Below, in pieces: positions 52,745 to 55,403 of a stretch of 55,403 bases of DNA (position 1 is the first letter of the stretch; every line of letters begins with the position of its first letter). The stretch spans positions 1 to 55,403 of the forward strand of contig NZ_SWAR01000037.1 of the NCBI RefSeq assembly GCF_006386545.1, given 5' to 3'. This DNA comes from Methylibium rhizosphaerae. Its GTDB lineage: Bacteria > Pseudomonadota > Gammaproteobacteria > Burkholderiales > Burkholderiaceae_C. The notes beneath the pieces are model-generated. The model was given only the letters and a program-made list of their open reading frames with translations. It had not been told where the DNA came from and made no database searches. The position numbers and the translations under genes were made by a program.

Positions 52745-53332
52745 TCAGCCCATGAGGTCGAACTGGCGCTCGACGACGCGCGACACGAGGCCGTAGGCGA
52801 TGGCTTCCTCGGCGCTCAGCCAGAAGTCGCGTTCCATGTCGGCCAGCACCTTGTCGTAGGGCTGCCCCGTCTCGCGGGCCGTGACGCGGGCGATGCGCTC
52901 GCGGGTCTTGATGATCTCGCGTGCATGGATGGCGATGTCGGTCTGCTGGCCGCCGGCCGCGCCTGCCGGCTGGTGGATCATGAAGCGGGTGTTGGGCAGG
53001 CACACGCGGCGTTCCTTCGGTGCCGCCAGGTACACATGCGTGCCGGCGCTGGCCACCCAGCCGCTGCCGATGGTGGTGACCGGCGCTCCGATGAAACGGA
53101 TCATGTCGTGGATGGCATCACCGGACTCGACATGCCCGCCGGGCGACGAGACCAGCATGTGGATGGGCGCGTCGGATTCCTGCGCCAGCGCGATCAGCCG
53201 TTCGCAGGTGGCGCGGGCGAGCTTGTCGTTGATCTCGCCGAACAGCAGCACGAAACGCGACTTGAAGGTCAGCTTGTCGGTGATGCTGTCGGACTTGACG
53301 ATGACTTCTTCGTTGGCAGCGGCTTCGCTCAT
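52745..53332 (-). CDS. ClpP-like serine protease paralogue
   Basis: The 195-residue protein starts at the ATG at 53332 (MSEAAANEEV). It has the ClpP catalytic triad: Ser95 in GSGWVASAGTHVYLA, His120 in NTRFMIHQPAGAAGG and Asp169 in LADMERDFWLSAEEA, with the SSPGGHVESG oxyanion region. The gene is alone, without clpX, and the sequence around Ser differs from the canonical GQAASMG. It is therefore a second ClpP-type protease rather than the main clpP. Which ATPase feeds it cannot be told. Confidence 0.88.
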   Translation of the reverse strand: MSEAAANEEVIVKSDSITDKLTFKSRFVLLFGEINDKLARATCERLIALAQESDAPIHMLVSSPGGHVESGDAIHDMIRFIGAPVTTIGSGWVASAGTHVYLAAPKERRVCLPNTRFMIHQPAGAAGGQQTDIAIHAREIIKTRERIARVTARETGQPYDKVLADMERDFWLSAEEAIAYGLVSRVVERQFDLMG

Positions 53333-53419
53333 GGAGGTTCCTCTTGTGGACCAGGACTGCGGGCGACTCTGCCACAAAGCCGGTCGCGCCGCGCGAGGCT
53401 GCCGTGCGCCGCACAGGCG

Positions 53420-53446
53420 AAAAAAAACCGCAGCGGCTGCTGCGGT
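53420..53446 (-). terminator. Rho-independent terminator of the cold-shock gene
   Basis: Read on the minus strand, ACCGCAGC-AGCC-GCTGCGGT is a perfect eight-pair stem followed by eight T residues. It lies 22 bases after the csp stop codon. This is the clearest intrinsic terminator in the window. Confidence 0.93.
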
Positions 53447-53468
53447 CTTCCTGCACGCGAGGCTCGCC

Positions 53469-53678
53469 TTACAGCGGGCGGATGTTCGCGGCTTGCGGGC
53501 CCTTCTGGCCTTGCTTCACTTCGAACTCGACACGCTGGTTCTCGACCAGGGTCTTGAAGCCGTTGCCCTGGATGTCGCGGAAGTGGGCGAACAGGTCTTC
53601 GCCGCCGCCGTCGCGCGCGATGAAGCCATAGCCCTTGGCATCGTTGAACCATTTGACGGTGCCGGTTTGCACGCTCAT
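53469..53678 (-). CDS. CspA-family cold-shock protein
   Basis: The 69-residue OB-fold protein has both RNA-binding motifs: RNP1 in [10 protein letters not shown] and RNP2 in DLFAHF, within [20 protein letters not shown]. Csp proteins act as RNA chaperones that melt secondary structure in the cytoplasm. The start at 53678 has AGGA eight bases upstream. The leader is long (about 187 bases from the predicted promoter at 53872-53900) and contains a perfect 10-base pairing between its 5' part and the start region. A strong terminator follows the gene. Confidence 0.96.
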   Translation of the reverse strand: MSVQTGTVKWFNDAKGYGFIARDGGGEDLFAHFRDIQGNGFKTLVENQRVEFEVKQGQKGPQAANIRPL

Positions 53679-53780
53679 GTCACGTTTCCTATCTATCTGT
53701 CTGACTGCTGTGGTTGAACTGAAAAACCCGCGCGCGGCACAGCGCTGCACGCGAGGGCAGTACGACTCAAGAAACGTGAC
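53679..53780 (-). promoter_or_regulatory. Leader pairing that can mask the csp ribosome site
   Basis: GTCACGTTTC (53771-53780, minus strand) and GAAACGTGAC (53679-53688, minus strand) are perfect complements, 82 bases apart in the mRNA. The second arm ends next to the AUG and covers half of the AGGA site. Pairing would close the translation start, so the leader may switch structure with temperature. A fully alternative structure was not folded. Confidence 0.5.
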
Positions 53781-53871
53781 TCGGGGATTCGGGCGGAACG
53801 TGCGCGGCACGGGGCGGCACACAACGAGCGACAGACCTCAGGACGACGGCCTTGGGTGAACTACGGCGCGC

Positions 53872-53900
53872 ATTGTATGGGCAGTCTGCATGCCCGTCGG
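53872..53900 (-). promoter_or_regulatory. Predicted csp promoter
   Basis: On the minus strand TACAAT (53872-53877) is a good -10, with CCGACG (53895-53900) as a weak -35 at 17 bases. It places the transcript start near 53865 and gives a leader of about 187 bases, as in cspA-type genes. The 53679-54104 gap (426 bases) otherwise holds only the two divergent control regions. Confidence 0.55.
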
Positions 53901-53966
53901 GGGCAGGCCCCGCAAACGAGGGCGTGCAGTTTTTCACGGAGGTCGCCGCCACGGTGCCATTTCGCG

Positions 53967-53995
53967 AGGGTTAACCCTAGGCTGCTTCTTAGAAT
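53967..53995 (+). promoter_or_regulatory. Palindrome and -10-like element upstream of the binding-protein gene
   Basis: AGGGTTAACCCT (53967-53978) is a perfect 12-base palindrome. TAGAAT (53990-53995) is a -10-like hexamer 11 bases after it, so the palindrome would overlap the -35 position. It may be an operator for the gene at 54105. Confidence 0.4.
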
Positions 53996-54104
53996 CGCGC
54001 GCCAGGGGCGGCCACCAGCCGCCTCTTTTTTCGAGCCGCAGAGATAGCGCTGCCTCGAACATCGCAGCCAACCAACCAGCGACGTTGTCGGGAAGTACGA
54101 ACAC

Positions 54105-55247
54105 ATGAGAAGCAGTCAACAGAAGCGATCGGTCGTGAGCACTGCGTGGCGGGCCATGCTGGGCGCCGCAGCGTTGTGGATGGGCACCGGCGCCGCGCAG
54201 GCCGACGTGGTGATCGGCCAGGTGGCGCCCTTCAGCGGCCCGCAGGCGGTGACCGGCCGGGCCATGAACGCAGGCGCGCGGCTCTACTTCGACGCAGTGA
54301 ATGCCAAGGGCGGCGTGCGCGGCCAGCGCATCCAGCTGGTCACCCGCGACGACGCGCAGAAGCCCGAGGAAACCGTGCGCCTCACCAATGAGCTGATCGC
54401 CCAGGCGCAGCCGGTGGCGCTGATCGGCAGCGTGGGGACCGCCAACCTCGAGGCGCTGGCCCGTGACGGCGTGCTGGTCAAGCAGAAGGTGTCGATGGTG
54501 GGGGCCGTCTCGGGCGCCGCCTCGGTGGCGCAGGCCGACGGCATGCATGTGGTGAAGGCCAGCTACCACGACGAGATCGGCCGCCTGTTCGACCAGCTTT
54601 CCGGCCTGGGCATCCAGCGCGTGGGCGTGGTCTACCAGGACGATGGCCTCGGCAAGGACGTGGTGGCCGGTGCCGAAGCTGCAGCCAAGCGCTACGGCGT
54701 GACGCTGGTGGCGCGCTCCAGCTATGCGCGCAACACGGTCGCGGTAGAGAAGGCCGTTGCCGAGATGCTCAAGGCCGGCCCGCAGGTGATCTTCCTGGGC
54801 GCGACCACCGCGGCGGCGGTGCAGTTCGTCAAGCAGTACGGCGAGGCCAACGGCCCGGCCACGATGTACGGCATGTCGATCATCGACACCGATGCGCTGC
54901 TCAAGACCCTGGGGCGCGAGCGGGCCCGCGGCTATGCCTTCTCGGTGGTGCTGCCGCTGTCCGGCGAGACCAACCGTGCGGTGGTGCGCGAGTACCTGCA
55001 GCTGCGCCAGGCCTCCAAGGACCCGGACCTGTCGGCCCGCTCGATCGAGGGCTACATCGCCGCCAAGGCGCTGGTGAAGGCGATGGAGCGCGCCACCGCC
55101 ATGACGGCGCCTGCCATCACCGCAGCGCTCGAGAAGGGCGGCCTGGACCTCGGCGGCTACACGCTCGACTTCAGCCAGCCCGGCCGCACCGGCTCGCGCT
55201 ACGTCGATTTCGCGATGATTGGCGAGGGCGGCAAGATAGTGCAGTGA
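54105..55247 (+). CDS. Branched-chain amino-acid-type ABC binding protein (LivJ-like)
   Basis: The 380-residue protein has a signal peptide (AMLGAAALWMGTGAAQA) and the periplasmic binding fold of family 6: VVIGQVAPFSGPQAVTGRAM, AVNAKGGVRGQRIQLVTRDD, RVGVVYQDDGLGKDVVAGAE and IEGYIAAKALVKAMERA. Such proteins bind Leu/Ile/Val or related aliphatic or aromatic acids and amides; the ligand is unknown. No permease or ATPase genes are within the window, so it is either an orphan or the partner genes lie beyond the right edge. Confidence 0.9.
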   Translation: MRSSQQKRSVVSTAWRAMLGAAALWMGTGAAQADVVIGQVAPFSGPQAVTGRAMNAGARLYFDAVNAKGGVRGQRIQLVTRDDAQKPEETVRLTNELIAQAQPVALIGSVGTANLEALARDGVLVKQKVSMVGAVSGAASVAQADGMHVVKASYHDEIGRLFDQLSGLGIQRVGVVYQDDGLGKDVVAGAEAAAKRYGVTLVARSSYARNTVAVEKAVAEMLKAGPQVIFLGATTAAAVQFVKQYGEANGPATMYGMSIIDTDALLKTLGRERARGYAFSVVLPLSGETNRAVVREYLQLRQASKDPDLSARSIEGYIAAKALVKAMERATAMTAPAITAALEKGGLDLGGYTLDFSQPGRTGSRYVDFAMIGEGGKIVQ

Positions 55248-55259
55248 TGTCTGCCCCTC

Positions 55260-55279
55260 GGCCGATGAGTACATCGGCC
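55260..55279. terminator. Eight-pair hairpin after the binding-protein gene
   Basis: GGCCGATG-AGTA-CATCGGCC is a perfect stem with a four-base loop, 12 bases after the stop codon. It lacks a T tract and may end or attenuate transcription before the next gene. Confidence 0.45.
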
Positions 55280-55370
55280 ACTCCCCCGAGATCCTATGGA
55301 GGACCACCCGCGTCAGCCGCGTTGGTCTACAACGGGAATTTCCTGTTCTCTGTGCAAAGGAGGTTCGGAA

Positions 55371-55403
55371 ATGAAGTCGACTCAGGCAGTCCTCCAAGGC
55401 AAG
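55371..55403 (+). CDS. Start of a further gene, cut by the window edge
   Basis: An ATG at 55371 follows AAGGAGG seven bases upstream, a strong start site. Eleven codons (MKSTQAVLQGK) are visible before the window ends. The product cannot be identified. It may be another transport gene of the preceding system. Confidence 0.55.
   Translation, partial: MKSTQAVLQGK

Overview
The window is very GC-rich, densely coded DNA with short intergenic gaps, many ATGA/TGATG gene overlaps and betaproteobacterial families (DUF3606, DoxX, a ClpP-like paralogue, YegD, a Rho_N 'plasmid stabilization' protein, two-gene ChrA, a LivJ-type binding protein). It also carries intergenic repeats of the CCCTCACCCCAACCCTCTCCC and GTTCGCCCTGAG...TCGAAGGGC types. 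I infer a chromosomal segment of a Burkholderiales bacterium, probably near Rubrivivax/Leptothrix/Roseateles. No rRNA, tRNA, CRISPR array, insertion sequence or phage gene was seen.

Layout. 1-3.1 kb: nested inverted repeat, orphan GAF protein, DUF3606 protein, MHS-family transporter. 3.2-7.1 kb (+): an EIIA-Ntr-like protein, a KdpD-like kinase lacking the usual N-terminal ATP-binding domain, an OmpR-type regulator and a coupled small protein. 7.1-16.0 kb (-): a complete potassium locus kdpFABC-corA-kdpDE, with a CorA-type Mg/Co channel gene between kdpC and kdpD and three 11-bp-phased TCAAGA repeats upstream of kdpF. 16.3-20.9 kb: small envelope proteins, a lytic transglycosylase, a split chromate transporter, OsmC. 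21.0-25.6 kb (+): TonB-dependent receptor, YfiR-like periplasmic protein, CHASE8-like/HAMP hybrid histidine kinase. 25.6-27.4 kb: divergent terC and nhaR. 27.6-34.4 kb: DoxX, YegD, double GNAT, ThpR, thioesterase, secreted cysteine-motif and coiled-coil proteins, hexose-phosphate mutarotase, second DUF3606. 34.5-46 kb: an alpha-glucoside utilisation cluster (maltoporin, two-component system, ABC transporter, GH13 glucosidase, ATPase). 46-55.4 kb: SRPBCC, Gfo/Idh/MocA and cupin proteins, a lipoprotein sugar dehydrogenase divergent from a PhoD phosphatase with a PHO-box-like site between them, Rho_N protein, ClpP-like protease, cold-shock gene with a long structured leader, a branched-chain amino-acid binding protein, and the first codons of another gene.

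How the genes work together. The potassium region holds two related sensor systems back to back. The full KdpDE pair should control kdpFABC and perhaps corA. The short pair sits with a nitrogen-PTS EIIA homologue, a protein type known in E. coli to bind KdpD, so this may be a dedicated second potassium/PTS sensor. The sugar cluster has porin, binding protein, permeases, ATPase and hydrolase for an alpha-glucoside; its apparent regulator is a two-component system rather than a LacI repressor. The receptor-YfiR-kinase operon looks like a YfiR/YfiN-type periplasmic switch with a histidine kinase in place of the diguanylate cyclase. The best candidates for undescribed biology are that operon, the EIIA/short-KdpD module, a shared 15-base motif upstream of two secreted cysteine-motif genes, and the predicted leader pairing at the cold-shock gene.
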